64,000 nt of DNA. Source: Pseudomonas sp. G34. Lineage in GTDB: Bacteria; Pseudomonadota; Gammaproteobacteria; Pseudomonadales; Pseudomonadaceae. Below, one piece after another: positions 1-8,600 of this stretch. Numbering within the stretch: the first letter of the stretch is position 1; every line of letters begins with the position of its first letter. The position numbers and the translations under genes were made by a program. The stretch covers positions 1-64,000 of the forward strand of contig NZ_JAVHZV010000009.1 of the NCBI RefSeq assembly GCF_031119625.1, given 5' to 3'. The notes below the pieces were generated by a model, which ran no database searches, was not told where the DNA came from, and saw only the letters and a program-made list of their open reading frames with translations.

Positions 1-45
1 CCATGTTGTTTCAACCAGCGGTGATCTGGTCTAAAAGCGCCAAAC

Positions 46-122
46 GGACTCATAGCTCAGCTGGATAGAGTACTCGGCTACGAACCGAGCGGTCGGAGGT
101 TCGAATCCTCCTGAGTCCGCCA
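46..122 (+). tRNA. tRNA-Arg (anticodon ACG)
   Basis: A complete cloverleaf with a 7-bp acceptor stem (GGACTCA pairing with TGAGTCC), a D-loop, an anticodon loop reading CTACGAA (anticodon ACG, read as ICG after deamination), a T-arm with GGTTCGAATCC, and an encoded CCA end at 120-122. The gene is followed within a few bases by an intrinsic terminator. Confidence 0.97.
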
Positions 123-126
123 TATC

Positions 127-160
127 AAAAGGGCCTGCAGCGATGCAGGCCCTTTTTCTT
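127..160 (+). terminator. Rho-independent terminator of tRNA-Arg(ACG)
   Basis: A perfect 9-bp GC-rich stem (131-152, loop GCGA) is preceded by an A-tract and followed by CTTTTTCTT. It sits 4 nt behind the tRNA CCA end and could also end transcription of the convergent DUF4124 gene. Confidence 0.9.
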
Positions 161-177
161 TGCCTGGCGTTCCTCCC

Positions 178-675
178 CTAGCGTTTACCGGTCACGCAGT
201 CGTTCTGGTCGAAGGTGACGGTGCGCCGCTCGTTGTTGTGCCTGCTGGCGTAGTGGTAGGTGGTCTGGCCGTTACGCGTGCTGATGCGTTCGGGCTTGCC
301 CAGGGCACTTTCCACGTCGCTGCGTGTCATGCCGGCGCGCACCTGCTTTCTGATGATCGCCTCGCGCCTGGCGTTGCCGGTAACGGCGTTGTCGCAGCCG
401 TCCTGCCGGCCGCCAACCACGGTCAGGCTGTTGTCGCTGCTGCTGATCCTGGGGGCGCCATCGTCGCTTCGCGGTGTTGCCAGCGGAACGGCTGCGCCGC
501 TTCCGGGTCTTGGATTATGGGCACGCTGCTCGCGCTGTTGCTGATTTTCGCTGCAGCCATGGCGGGTGAAGGAAACATGGCCGTCGCTGTCCTCGCAACG
601 AAACACGCTCGAGGCGGGTGAGGGGGTAGGGCAGAGCAAGATGGCGCAGATAGCTGCGCCGTGCATCCAGTGCAT
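178..675 (-). CDS. DUF4124 / BamE-fold secreted protein
   Basis: This encodes a 165-residue exported protein of unknown role. The ATG at 675 was chosen because an AAGGAGG ribosome-binding site lies about 8 nt upstream on the minus strand and it gives a clear signal peptide (about residues 1-22, ending PASS). Mature residues starting VFRCEDSDGHVSFT are typical of DUF4124. The C-terminal part (GMTRSDVESALGKPERI) resembles the SmpA/OmlA/BamE-like fold, where this loop is conserved. A longer in-frame ORF extends to 816 but has no good start signal. It converges on the tRNA-Arg terminator. The envelope location is inferred; no substrate or partner can be named. Confidence 0.8.
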   Translation of the reverse strand: MHWMHGAAICAILLCPTPSPASSVFRCEDSDGHVSFTRHGCSENQQQREQRAHNPRPGSGAAVPLATPRSDDGAPRISSSDNSLTVVGGRQDGCDNAVTGNARREAIIRKQVRAGMTRSDVESALGKPERISTRNGQTTYHYASRHNNERRTVTFDQNDCVTGKR

Positions 676-982
676 GGTGGCGTCCTCCTTGGCCTGTGCG
701 GACAAGCTTAGCGGATGTCTTCGCAGCTGCCAGGTGTGGCAGCGTCGCAGCAATCGGACTCGCAAAAGCATCTCAGGAAAATGCTGCAAGCGCTTGTCTT
801 GCCATGCCTTTGTCACTTACGTGGTCGATTGGCATGCTATTATTCGCGCCGTCAGCCCCGCCGGGGCTTGTGGATCCCTTCCATGGACTTACCCAGTAGT
901 AACTCAGAATTCCAAGTGTGCAATCACGTATTGACTGATTGACCCTCGCTGGCGCGCGCCGCCGCTGGGGGCGGAGTGTGCC
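676..982. other. Divergent intergenic region DUF4124 / mgtE
   Basis: A 307-bp region holding the start regions of both neighbours. A GGGGGCGGAG purine-rich stretch just before 983 can serve as the mgtE ribosome-binding site. I see no M-box or other Mg2+ riboswitch architecture and no promoter that I would call with confidence. Confidence 0.6.
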
Positions 983-2431
983 ATGACCGAAGTAGAAGCC
1001 AAGAAGCCGCAAGAAAGCCTGCAGGATCGACTCGCTCAGGTCGTCGAACTGTTGCAGCGGCATCGGCTGGTCGAAGACCTGACCCATCGCCAGGACGGCC
1101 CGCACCACGACCGCGTCGAGGGTCTGGTGCACCGGCAGAATCTCGCCGAGCTGCAGCGCAAGCTCGACGAGCTGCACTCTGCCGACGTTGCCTACATCCT
1201 CGAAGCCCTGCCGCTGGAAGATCGTCTGGCCATCTGGCAGCTGGTCAAAGCCGACCGCGACGGCGATATCCTCCTCGAAGTATCCGATGCCGTCCGTGAA
1301 ACCCTGCTGGCCGACATGGAGGATCACGAGATCCTCGCGGCTGCCAAGGAGATGGATGCCGACGAACTCGCCGACCTGGCCTCGGAGCTGCCGCGCGATG
1401 TCGTGCACGAGCTCATGGAAACCCTCGATGCGCAGCAGCGTGAGCGGGTGCGCTCGGCGCTCTCCTACGAGGAGGAGCAGGTCGGTGCGCTGATGGACTT
1501 CGAGATGGTCACCATCCGCGAGGACGTGAGCCTCGAAGTGGTGCTGCGCTATCTGCGTCGCCTCAAGGAGCTGCCAGGGCATACCGACAAGCTGTTCGTG
1601 GTCGATTACGACGGTGTGCTAAAAGGGGTACTGTCGATCAAGCGTCTGCTGGTCAATGACCCGGAGAAGCAGGTCGCCGAGGTCATGGCCAATGACCCGG
1701 TGAGCTTCCACCCTGACGAGGATGCCTACGACGCTGCCCAGGCCTTCGAGCGTTACGACTTGATCTCGGCGCCAGTGGTGGACAAGAACGGCAAGCTCAT
1801 CGGTCGTCTGACCATCGATGAGATGGTCGACCTGATTCGTGAGGAAAGCGAAAGCGAAGTCCTCAATATGGCGGGTCTGCGCGAAGAAGAAGATATCTTC
1901 GCCTCGGTCTGGAAGTCGGTGCGCAACCGTTGGGCCTGGCTGGCCGTCAATCTGGTCACGGCGTTCATGGCCTCGCGGGTCATTGGTCTGTTCGAGGGTT
2001 CCATCGAGAAGCTGGTGGCCCTGGCCGCGCTGATGCCTATCGTGGCCGGTATCGGTGGCAACTCCGGCAACCAGACCATCACCATGATCGTGCGTGCCAT
2101 GGCGCTCGATCAGGTCAGTACCGGCAATGGCAATACCTCACGGCTGATCCGCAAGGAGCTGGGCGTGGCATTGATCAACGGTCTGGTCTGGGGTGGGGTG
2201 ATCGGGGTCGTGGCCTACGGCCTGTATGACAGCTGGTCGCTGGGAGTGGTGATGACTGCGGCGATGACCCTCAACCTGTTGCTTGCCGCCTTGATGGGCG
2301 TGCTGATTCCCATGACCCTGATGCGCATGGGGCGTGACCCGGCGATGGGCGCCAGTGTGATGATCACTGCGGTGACCGACAGTGGCGGCTTCTTTATTTT
2401 CCTGGGCCTGGCGTCGCTGTTTCTGCTCTAG
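983..2431 (+). CDS. mgtE: Magnesium transporter MgtE
   Basis: A 482-residue Mg2+ channel/transporter of the inner membrane, close to the usual MgtE length. The order is canonical: an N-terminal MgtE_N superhelical domain (about 50-155), two CBS domains (about 160-290, which sense cytosolic Mg2+ in studied members), a plug helix, then a five-helix membrane domain (about 320-482). The pore-lining signature is visible in ALMPIVAGIGGNSGNQTIT near residue 350. It begins at an ATG behind a purine-rich SD and ends just before a strong terminator, so it is probably monocistronic. Confidence 0.96.
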   Translation: MTEVEAKKPQESLQDRLAQVVELLQRHRLVEDLTHRQDGPHHDRVEGLVHRQNLAELQRKLDELHSADVAYILEALPLEDRLAIWQLVKADRDGDILLEVSDAVRETLLADMEDHEILAAAKEMDADELADLASELPRDVVHELMETLDAQQRERVRSALSYEEEQVGALMDFEMVTIREDVSLEVVLRYLRRLKELPGHTDKLFVVDYDGVLKGVLSIKRLLVNDPEKQVAEVMANDPVSFHPDEDAYDAAQAFERYDLISAPVVDKNGKLIGRLTIDEMVDLIREESESEVLNMAGLREEEDIFASVWKSVRNRWAWLAVNLVTAFMASRVIGLFEGSIEKLVALAALMPIVAGIGGNSGNQTITMIVRAMALDQVSTGNGNTSRLIRKELGVALINGLVWGGVIGVVAYGLYDSWSLGVVMTAAMTLNLLLAALMGVLIPMTLMRMGRDPAMGASVMITAVTDSGGFFIFLGLASLFLL

Positions 2432-2448
2432 GGGTCTGTTGGCTGCCA

Positions 2449-2480
2449 ACAAAAAAACCGGCCTTGAGCCGGTTTTTTTC
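2449..2480 (+). terminator. Rho-independent terminator of mgtE
   Basis: An A7 tract, a hairpin with arms ACCGGC/GCCGGT and loop CTTGA, then T7. It lies 18 nt after the mgtE stop and works in principle in both directions, so it may also serve amrZ. Confidence 0.93.
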
Positions 2481-2531
2481 ATCGCCCGCAAGTGGCGTCA
2501 GGGGCGTTCCCCGAGTGGTGCCGGTGCCGAG

Positions 2532-2864
2532 CTAGTCGTCGTTGCCGGCGGCCATCTCGGCGTCGTGCGCGATCAGGGCGACGAGGGCGTTCTGCTGGCG
2601 GCGCGACAGCTGTCGAAAACGCTGCAGCAGCTCTCGCTCGTGCAGCGACAGTTCGGGGCTGTCGAGGCGGACGCCGAGCTCATCATCATCCAGGGCACCT
2701 TCCTGAAGCATGCTCTGCTCCAGGCGAGCGATGATTTCGGAGTTCATGCTGCGATGGTGTTGGCGAGCCACATCAGCGATGCGTTCGCGCATGCCGTCGG
2801 GCAACCGAACGACGAATTTGTCAGCCGTGCGGCTGGAGTAGATAGCCTGTTTCATAGGGCGCAT
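2532..2864 (-). CDS. amrZ: Ribbon-helix-helix global regulator AmrZ (AlgZ)
   Basis: A 110-residue DNA-binding protein nearly colinear with Pseudomonas AmrZ, known there to control alginate and other exopolysaccharides, c-di-GMP enzymes, and flagellar versus twitching motility (it represses fleQ in P. aeruginosa). The flexible N-terminus is followed by the RHH beta-strand [10 protein letters not shown]16, V18 and R20 align with the base-contacting K18, V20 and R22 of P. aeruginosa AmrZ. The C-terminal [18 protein letters not shown] segment matches its tetramerisation domain. ATG at 2864 matches the MRPxKQ start of homologues. Its presence in the same window as a complete FleQ cascade is notable but the two are 40 kb apart. 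Confidence 0.95.
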   Translation of the reverse strand: MRPMKQAIYSSRTADKFVVRLPDGMRERIADVARQHHRSMNSEIIARLEQSMLQEGALDDDELGVRLDSPELSLHERELLQRFRQLSRRQQNALVALIAHDAEMAAGNDD

Positions 2865-3297
2865 ACATCAACCAAATTAGTTCAGGGAAACGAAGCTGTA
2901 ATGGCATATAGCTACGGAAGGTCTGGGTTCTGACCATCTTTCGCGCCTGCCGTTCAACGACGTCGGCATTTTGTCTGGTGATCGTACATCTTTACATCGG
3001 ATATTTGACGCCAATTACGTGTCGTATTCTGGCCTGTGTACCGGCTTATTGCCAGCACAACTTATCGAAATTGATTCCGATTGCGCGCAGCGTCGCATTT
3101 CTTGTGGATGGCAGTGGGCCGCACTTGGCAAATTTCGCGCGTTATCGAGATAAAAAATTCGTTTTTATGCAGGTGAGTGCGCTGTCAGCTCTTGTGCCGG
3201 CGAACTGGGTATCATCGATGGCGCCGTGTCGATCATCGCCAGCGGCGATGCAGGCGGTTCGATGCAGGTGAATTTTCGCTCGAGATGAGGTGTGCGC
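2865..3297. other. Intergenic region amrZ / phnN
   Basis: 433 bp without a convincing gene. Short ORFs on both strands here lack ribosome-binding sites and recognisable composition. The part near 2865-2940 must hold the amrZ promoter; the part before 3298 carries the phnN SD. Local AT content is higher than in the flanking genes, as expected of a regulatory region. No terminator or known operator could be called. Confidence 0.5.
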
Positions 3298-3873
3298 ATG
3301 AACGAGGGCAGGCTGGTCTACCTGATGGGACCTTCCGGTGCCGGCAAGGACAGTGTGCTTCAAGGTTTGCAGCAGCATCTGCATGGGCGCCGCTGCCGGA
3401 TTGCGCGCCGCGTCATCACACGGTCGGCCGAGGCGGCGGGCGAAGAAGCGCTTGCCGTTTCAGCGCAGGCCTTCGACGACCTGGAATCGGCTGGAGCATT
3501 CGCCATGGTGTGGCGTGCCAATGGCTTGGCCTATGGCATTCCCAGGGAAATCGATACCTGGCTGCTGGAGGGTTATCAGGTGGTGGTCAATGGATCACGG
3601 GGCTACCTGGAGCAAGCGCGCAAGCGCTATTGGACCCTGCTACCAGTCCTGCTGGAGGTCGAACCCGCCATCCTCAGGGCCAGGCTCAATGCGCGCGCCC
3701 GTGAGAGCGCCGATCAGATCGAGGCGCGGTTGGCGCGTAGCGCTGCGTTCACCGATGACCGCTCGCTACGTGAGGATCCGGGCATCGTTCGGGTTGATAA
3801 TTCGGCAAGCCTCGAGGTCACGGTGAGGCGGCTGCTGGAGATCATCGAAAGCCACCCGACCGCTGAGGGATAA
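3298..3873 (+). CDS. phnN: Ribose 1,5-bisphosphokinase PhnN
   Basis: A 191-residue cytosolic P-loop kinase that converts ribose 1,5-bisphosphate to PRPP, a late step of the C-P lyase phosphonate pathway. The Walker A motif GPSGAGKDS lies at residues 9-17, and the PhnN-type pattern VITRSAE follows near residue 40; guanylate-kinase-like fold and length fit the family. ATG at 3298 was preferred over an in-frame GTG at 3292 because the GATGAGG SD is correctly spaced from it. The gene stands alone, with no phnC-M genes nearby, so a role in general PRPP salvage is possible. Confidence 0.88.
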   Translation: MNEGRLVYLMGPSGAGKDSVLQGLQQHLHGRRCRIARRVITRSAEAAGEEALAVSAQAFDDLESAGAFAMVWRANGLAYGIPREIDTWLLEGYQVVVNGSRGYLEQARKRYWTLLPVLLEVEPAILRARLNARARESADQIEARLARSAAFTDDRSLREDPGIVRVDNSASLEVTVRRLLEIIESHPTAEG

Positions 3874-3890
3874 GCCGGATGGTGCGCTTT

Positions 3891-4076
3891 TCAGCGCAGC
3901 ACAGGGTCGAACTTGACGCGCTTGCCAATCAGCAAGGCCACTGCCAGTGCCACGCCGCTCACCGCCAGGGTGATCTTGGCGGCGGCCATGAGCCATTGAG
4001 CTTGATCGGGTACGGCCAGCAATCCGGCGGATAGAAACGCGATCAGCAGAAACGCTACAGCGGGTTTAGACATCAT
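3891..4076 (-). CDS. Small two-helix membrane protein (61 aa)
   Basis: A 61-residue protein that I do not recognise by name. Residues 6-24 and about 30-52 are strongly hydrophobic, predicting two inner-membrane helices with a short positively charged C-terminus (KRVKFDPVLR). GAGGAG is spaced correctly before the tandem ATGATG start. It is the third and last gene of a minus-strand run of three tiny genes (gap 29 nt), probably co-transcribed from the sigma-54 promoter at 4538-4554. Function unknown. Confidence 0.7.
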   Translation of the reverse strand: MMSKPAVAFLLIAFLSAGLLAVPDQAQWLMAAAKITLAVSGVALAVALLIGKRVKFDPVLR

Positions 4077-4105
4077 GTGCTCTCCTCGCGCGGCAGGGTT
4101 GCCAT

Positions 4106-4252
4106 CTAGAAAAAGGGATCGTGGGGGCCATTGTGCTCATCGTTCGAGTTGTGCGGTGGGACGCCATCCGCGAGCCCATCGATCAGCCAGATGGCAGCAC
4201 AGGTAATGGTGGCCAGTAGCAGGACGAAACCAGGGAAGAATACGCTCCACAT
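4106..4252 (-). CDS. Very small single-helix membrane protein (48 aa)
   Basis: A 48-codon ORF below the usual annotation size. It translates to a protein starting MWSVFFPGFVLLLATIT with one hydrophobic helix (residues 4-25) followed by a polar tail rich in Asp, Asn and His (DEHNGPHDPFF). It begins 9 nt after the stop of the preceding small gene and ends 29 nt before the next, the spacing expected of an operon. The SD is weak, suggesting coupling to the upstream gene. No family recognised. The His/Asp-rich tail could bind metal, but that is speculation. Confidence 0.6.
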   Translation of the reverse strand: MWSVFFPGFVLLLATITCAAIWLIDGLADGVPPHNSNDEHNGPHDPFF

Positions 4253-4261
4253 GATCAGTGC

Positions 4262-4498
4262 TCAGAACGTGAAGCGCTGTTGTGGACGAGGCTGCCATTC
4301 ACCGGTGGTCAGCGGCTTGGCCGCGAACTGGCCGGGCTCGACCGTGGTGGCGTGCTCGAATTGCACCGGGGTGGCGCGCATCTGCTGCACCAGCTGCATG
4401 GCGGTTGCCTGTTGCTGATTGTTCTGGAAGTTGGCGAATGCGGCCCCTGCAAGCAAGGTCAGGGCGATGGCGGTGGCCAGGGCGATGAGGCTGTTCAT
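4262..4498 (-). CDS. Small secreted protein (78 aa)
   Basis: A 78-residue protein with a clean Sec signal peptide (residues 1-22, cleavage after AFA) and a mature part of about 56 residues, rich in Gln (FQNNQQQATAMQLVQQMR), with no cysteine and no recognised domain. It is the first gene of the three-gene small-protein operon. Its ATG lies about 29 nt downstream of the predicted sigma-54 transcription start; the SD is weak (GCGAGAA). Periplasmic location is inferred from the signal peptide only. Function unknown. Confidence 0.7.
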   Translation of the reverse strand: MNSLIALATAIALTLLAGAAFANFQNNQQQATAMQLVQQMRATPVQFEHATTVEPGQFAAKPLTTGEWQPRPQQRFTF

Positions 4499-4537
4499 GG
4501 GGTGGGTTCTCGCATTCGAATTCTATGCAAGTGAAAT

Positions 4538-4554
4538 AGCAGTTCCCGTGCCAG
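4538..4554 (-). promoter_or_regulatory. Sigma-54 (RpoN) promoter of the small-protein operon
   Basis: On the minus strand this reads CTGGCACGGGAACTGCT, an almost perfect -24/-12 element: GG at 4552-4551, exactly 10 nt, then GC at 4540-4539. The predicted start is near 4527, about 29 nt before the first ATG at 4498. Confidence 0.82.
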
Positions 4555-4620
4555 GAATTTAATTAAAAAATATCCTTTAAAATCAATATCTTGTAATTGT
4601 TTGGGGTGGCTGTCTCCGTG

Positions 4621-4665
4621 CATCTTGCAAGGTGGCCGAATTGCCGCATTGCAAAATGCAAGATG
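4621..4665. promoter_or_regulatory. Inverted repeat, possible enhancer-binding-protein site
   Basis: Perfect 9-bp arms CATCTTGCA (4621-4629) and TGCAAGATG (4657-4665), with a second palindrome TTGCA-AAA-TGCAA inside the right arm. Its centre is about 115 bp upstream of the predicted sigma-54 start, the usual distance of an upstream activator sequence. No T-tract follows it, which argues against a terminator of the Lrp gene. Confidence 0.5.
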
Positions 4666-4676
4666 GGCCGGACAGC

Positions 4677-5144
4677 TCAATCCAGAGGCAGTTCAGTGGT
4701 GCGCTTGACTTCGCTCATCGCGATGCCTGAATGGGCCTCTTGAACGTGGGGTCGTTGCAGTAGCTGGTCGCGCAGAAACCGCTCGTAACTGGCGATATCC
4801 CGCGCTATCACCTTGAGCAGGTAGTCCGAGCTGCCGGCCATGGTGTAGCACTCGATGACCTGAGGGTACCCGGCAATCGCGCGCTCGAATTCATCGAGGT
4901 TGCTGCGCCCGTGGGCCGACAGTTTGATGCTGACGAATACCGTGATGGTGAAGCCGAGACGCTTGTGGCTGAGCAGCGCCACCTTGCGCTCGATGAAGCC
5001 CTCTTCCTGCAGGCGATTGATCCGGCGCCAGCACGGCGACTGGGAGAGCTCGACCTTCTTGGCGATTTCCGCCGCACTGAGATCGGCGTTGCGTTGCATC
5101 AGGCGAAGGATGCGGCGGTCGATGACGCTCAGGGAGTCATGCAT
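4677..5144 (-). CDS. Lrp/AsnC-family transcriptional regulator
   Basis: A 155-residue feast/famine regulator. The N-terminal winged helix (about 5-60) contains LSQSPCWRRINRLQEEGFI, the Lrp recognition-helix signature. The C-terminal RAM/ligand domain (about 65-145) includes VIECYTMAGSSDYLLKV, where Lrp proteins bind amino acids. It lies divergently from the indolepyruvate oxidoreductase gene, an arrangement frequent for local Lrp-type regulators, so control of aromatic 2-oxoacid oxidation by an amino acid signal is the likely role (inference). A MITE-like insertion now sits between the two genes. Confidence 0.92.
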   Translation of the reverse strand: MHDSLSVIDRRILRLMQRNADLSAAEIAKKVELSQSPCWRRINRLQEEGFIERKVALLSHKRLGFTITVFVSIKLSAHGRSNLDEFERAIAGYPQVIECYTMAGSSDYLLKVIARDIASYERFLRDQLLQRPHVQEAHSGIAMSEVKRTTELPLD

Positions 5145-5271
5145 GTTCGTTTCCTATTTTTGCTTATTTTCGAAACGTTCATGTGCAGTATTGGCATTGA
5201 CGGCATAAATGGGAAAGAAAAAATCATCCTGCTCCGGTCTATGCTTAAGACAGCCATCCACACAGTGATAC

Positions 5272-5540
5272 TAGGGTCTGTTGACGTTTCACGCACGGCC
5301 GCGCCGGAGCCCGTTTTTGCGCGAGGCAAGGCACGAGATGCGAAGTTTGGTGGGCCAAATGAGCCATCGAGTAACGCCGCATCGCGCAAAAACGGGCCCG
5401 GCCCTTCGGGTTGCGCGAGAAATCTCGCCATGCGTTGTTGGAGGACTTGGCAAGGGAACAACCATTGCCTGCGTCCTCCGCCTAGCCTGGCGAGATTTCT
5501 CGCGGCAACGCGGCTCGCGTTGAAACGTCAACAGACCCTA
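5272..5540. mobile_element. MITE-like element with 20-bp perfect terminal inverted repeats
   Basis: The ends TAGGGTCTGTTGACGTTTCA (5272-5291) and its exact reverse complement (5521-5540) enclose 229 bp with no transposase. Internal inverted repeats are also present: a CCCGTTTTTGCGCG-type arm near 5310-5325 against its complement near 5384-5400, and GCGAGAAATCTCGCC near 5416 against GGCGAGATTTCTCGC near 5489. If the outer TA is the target duplication, the element is GGGTCTG...CAGACCC with a TA site, as in some IS5- or IS630-related families. Non-autonomous mobility is inferred. Confidence 0.8.
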
Positions 5541-5551
5541 ATGGATGCGGG

Positions 5552-5580
5552 CAGGTGATTAACCGTGTCACCTGACAGGT
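5552..5580. promoter_or_regulatory. Overlapping dyads upstream of the indolepyruvate oxidoreductase gene
   Basis: Two inverted repeats overlap here: CAGGTGA-N9-TCACCTG (5552-5574) and the perfect palindrome ACCTG-A-CAGGT (5570-5580). They lie directly before a -10-like CTATAAA and the SD at about 5597. This is a candidate operator for the divergent Lrp-type regulator. Confidence 0.45.
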
Positions 5581-5609
5581 CGCTATAAAAACAACAGGAG
5601 CGCCGTCTT

Positions 5610-8600
5610 ATGTCTCTGGCCGAAATCCGTCTGGACGACAAATACCGTCTCGCGACGGGTCATTTGTACCTCACCGGCACCCAGGCGCTCACGCGTCTGC
5701 CCATGCTGCAGAAGCAGCGGGACGCGGCCGCCGGATTGAACACCGCCTGTTTCATCTCCGGCTATCGCGGCTCACCCCTGGGTGGGCTGGACAAGAGCCT
5801 GTGGGAGGCCCGCGAGTTTCTGCAGCAGAACGCCATTCATTTCCAGCCGGGGGTCAACGAGGAGCTCGGGGCCACGGCGGTGTGGGGCAGCCAGCAGACC
5901 AATCTGTTTCCCGGCGCTCGCTACGACGGCGTATTCGCCATGTGGTACGGCAAGGGCCCAGGTGTGGACCGCAGCGGCGACGTGTTCAAACACGGCAACT
6001 CCGCTGGCGTATCGCCCCATGGTGGCGTGCTGGTGTTGGCCGGTGACGACCATGGCTGCAAGTCCTCGACCATCGCACACCAGAGCGAGCACGCCTTTAT
6101 CGCCGCCTCGATGCCGGTGCTCAACCCGGCCAACGTTCAGGAAATTCTCGATTACGGCATCATCGGCTGGGAACTGTCGCGCTACAGCGGCTGCTGGGTG
6201 GCGCTGAAAACCATCGCCGAAAACGTCGACTCTTCGGCGGTGGTGGATGTCGACCCGCAACGTATTCAGGTCACTCTGCCAGATGACTTCGAGCTGCCCG
6301 AAGACGGCGTGCACATTCGCTGGCCCGATCCGCCCCTGGCGCAGGAAAAGCGTCTCAACGTCTACAAGATCTACGCGGCCCGGGCCTTTGCCCGTGCCAA
6401 TGGCCTGAACAAGGTGATGCTCGATTCGCCCAACCCGCGGCTGGGGATCATCACCACCGGCAAGTCCTACCTGGACGTACGCCAGGCGCTCGACGACCTG
6501 GGACTGGACGAGGCGCTCTGCGCGCAGATTGGCCTGCGGGTATTGAAGGTCGGCATGAGCTGGCCGCTGGAGCCGGTGTCGGTGCACGGCTTTGCCGAGG
6601 GCCTGGACGAGATTCTCGTCGTCGAGGAAAAACGCAGCATCATCGAGGATCAGCTGACCGGGCAGCTCTATAACTGGCCGGTGGGCAAGCGGCCCAGGGT
6701 GGTCGGTGAGTTCGACGAGCAGGGCCAGTCCCTGCTGCCCAACCTCGGTGAGCTGACCCCGGCGATGATCGCCCGGGTCATTGCCCGGCGCCTGGCGCCG
6801 ATCTACACCAGCGCCGCGATCGAAGCGCGCCTGGGCTTTCTCGAGGCCAAGGAAAAGGCCCTGGCGGCGCGCAGTTACAACACCGTGCGCACGCCGCATT
6901 TCTGTTCCGGCTGCCCGCACAACAGCTCCACCAAGGTGCCCGAAGGCAGTCGCGCGATGGGTGGCATCGGTTGCCACTACATGACCCAGTGGATGGACCG
7001 CAGCACCGAAACCTTCACCCAGATGGGCGGCGAAGGGGTGACCTGGATCGGCCAGGCACCGTTCACCGATACCCCCCACGTGTTCCAGAACCTCGGCGAT
7101 GGCACCTACTTCCATTCCGGGCACCTGGCGCTGCGCGCCGCCGTCGCGGCGGGGGTGAACATCACCTACAAGATTCTCTACAACGATGCGGTGGCCATGA
7201 CCGGCGGGCAGCCCGTGGATGGCGAGCTGCGTGTCGACCAGCTCAGCCAGCAGGTGTTCGCCGAGGGGGTCAAGCGCATTGCGGTGGTCAGCGACGAGCC
7301 GGACAAGTACCCGAGTCGCTCGACCTTCGCGCCGATCACCAGCTTTCATCATCGCCGCGAGCTCGACGCCGTGCAGCGCGAGCTGCGCGAGTTCAAGGGC
7401 GTGTCGGTGATCATCTACGACCAGACCTGCGCGACCGAGAAACGTCGCCGTCGCAAGCGTGGCAAGCTGGTCGATCCTGCGCGCCGCGCATTCATCAATG
7501 CCGCGGTGTGCGAAGGCTGCGGCGACTGCAGCGTGAAGTCCAACTGCCTGTCGGTGCTGCCGCTGGAAACCGAATTGGGGCGCAAGCGGGAAATCGACCA
7601 GAACGCCTGCAACAAGGATTTCAGCTGCCTGGATGGTTTCTGCCCGAGCTTCGTCACCGTGCACGGCGGCCAGCTGCGCCAGCCCCAGGCGCTCGGCGCC
7701 GGGGCGCTGTTCGTGGCCTTGCCGGAGCCGCGGCAGCCGTCCCTGGAGCGGCCCTGGAACATCCTGCTGCCCGGTGTCGGCGGCAGCGGCGTGACCACCG
7801 TGGGTGCGCTGCTGGGCATGGCCGCGCACCTGGAAAGCAAAGGCTGCACCGTGCTCGACCAGGCCGGCCTGGCGCAGAAGTTCGGTCCGGTGAACACCCA
7901 TGTGCGCATCGCCGCCCGGCAGGCGGATATCTACGCCGTGCGTATAGCGGCCGGGGAGGCCGACCTGCTGATCGGCTGTGACCTGGTGGTGGCCGCCGGT
8001 GAAGACGCCTTGGCCAAGCTCAACGAGAAGGTCTCCCACGCGGTGATCAATGAGCACGAAGCCGCCACCGCGGAATTCACCCGTAACCCTGACGCCCAGG
8101 TGCCCGGGCCGGCCATGCGCCAGGCACTGATCGACGCCGTCGGGGCGGAGAAGACCTGGTTCGTCGATGCCACCAACCTGGCAACCCGTTTGCTTGGCGA
8201 CAGTATCGCCACCAACCTGTTCATGCTCGGCTACGCCTATCAGAAGGGCCTGGTGCCCCTCAGTGCACAGGCCATCGACAAGGCCATCGAGCTGAACAAC
8301 GTGGCGGTCGAGTTCAACCAGCAGGCCTTTCTGTGGGGCCGCCGTGCCGCCTATGACGCTGCCGCCATCGAGCGCCTGGTGCGCCCGCAGGGGGCCGAGA
8401 GCAAGCGTTGCAGCACGCTCGATGCGATCATCGAAGATCGCGTGGTGCGTCTGACGGCTTACCAGAACGCCCGCTATGCCGAGCGCTATCGGCAGTTGGT
8501 CGGGCGCGTCCGCGCCCGCGACAATGATCCGCAGCAGCGTCTGAGCGAGGCGGTGGCGCGCTATTACTTCAAGCTTCTGGCCTACAAGGACGAGTACGAG

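Noticed and set aside
676..982. Possible Mg2+ (M-box) riboswitch before mgtE
   Set aside because: No M-box core helices or terminator/antiterminator arrangement could be seen in the leader; MgtE activity is Mg2+-gated at the protein level in this family.
2431..2445. GGGTCTGTTG after mgtE as a fragment of the 5272-5540 MITE
   Set aside because: Only about ten bases match the MITE end and the sequence then diverges; no second end is present. Coincidence is sufficient.
2971..3384. Small ORFs in the amrZ-phnN gap
   Set aside because: No SD, no hydrophobic or domain signal, overlapping frames on both strands, and raised AT content more like a promoter region.
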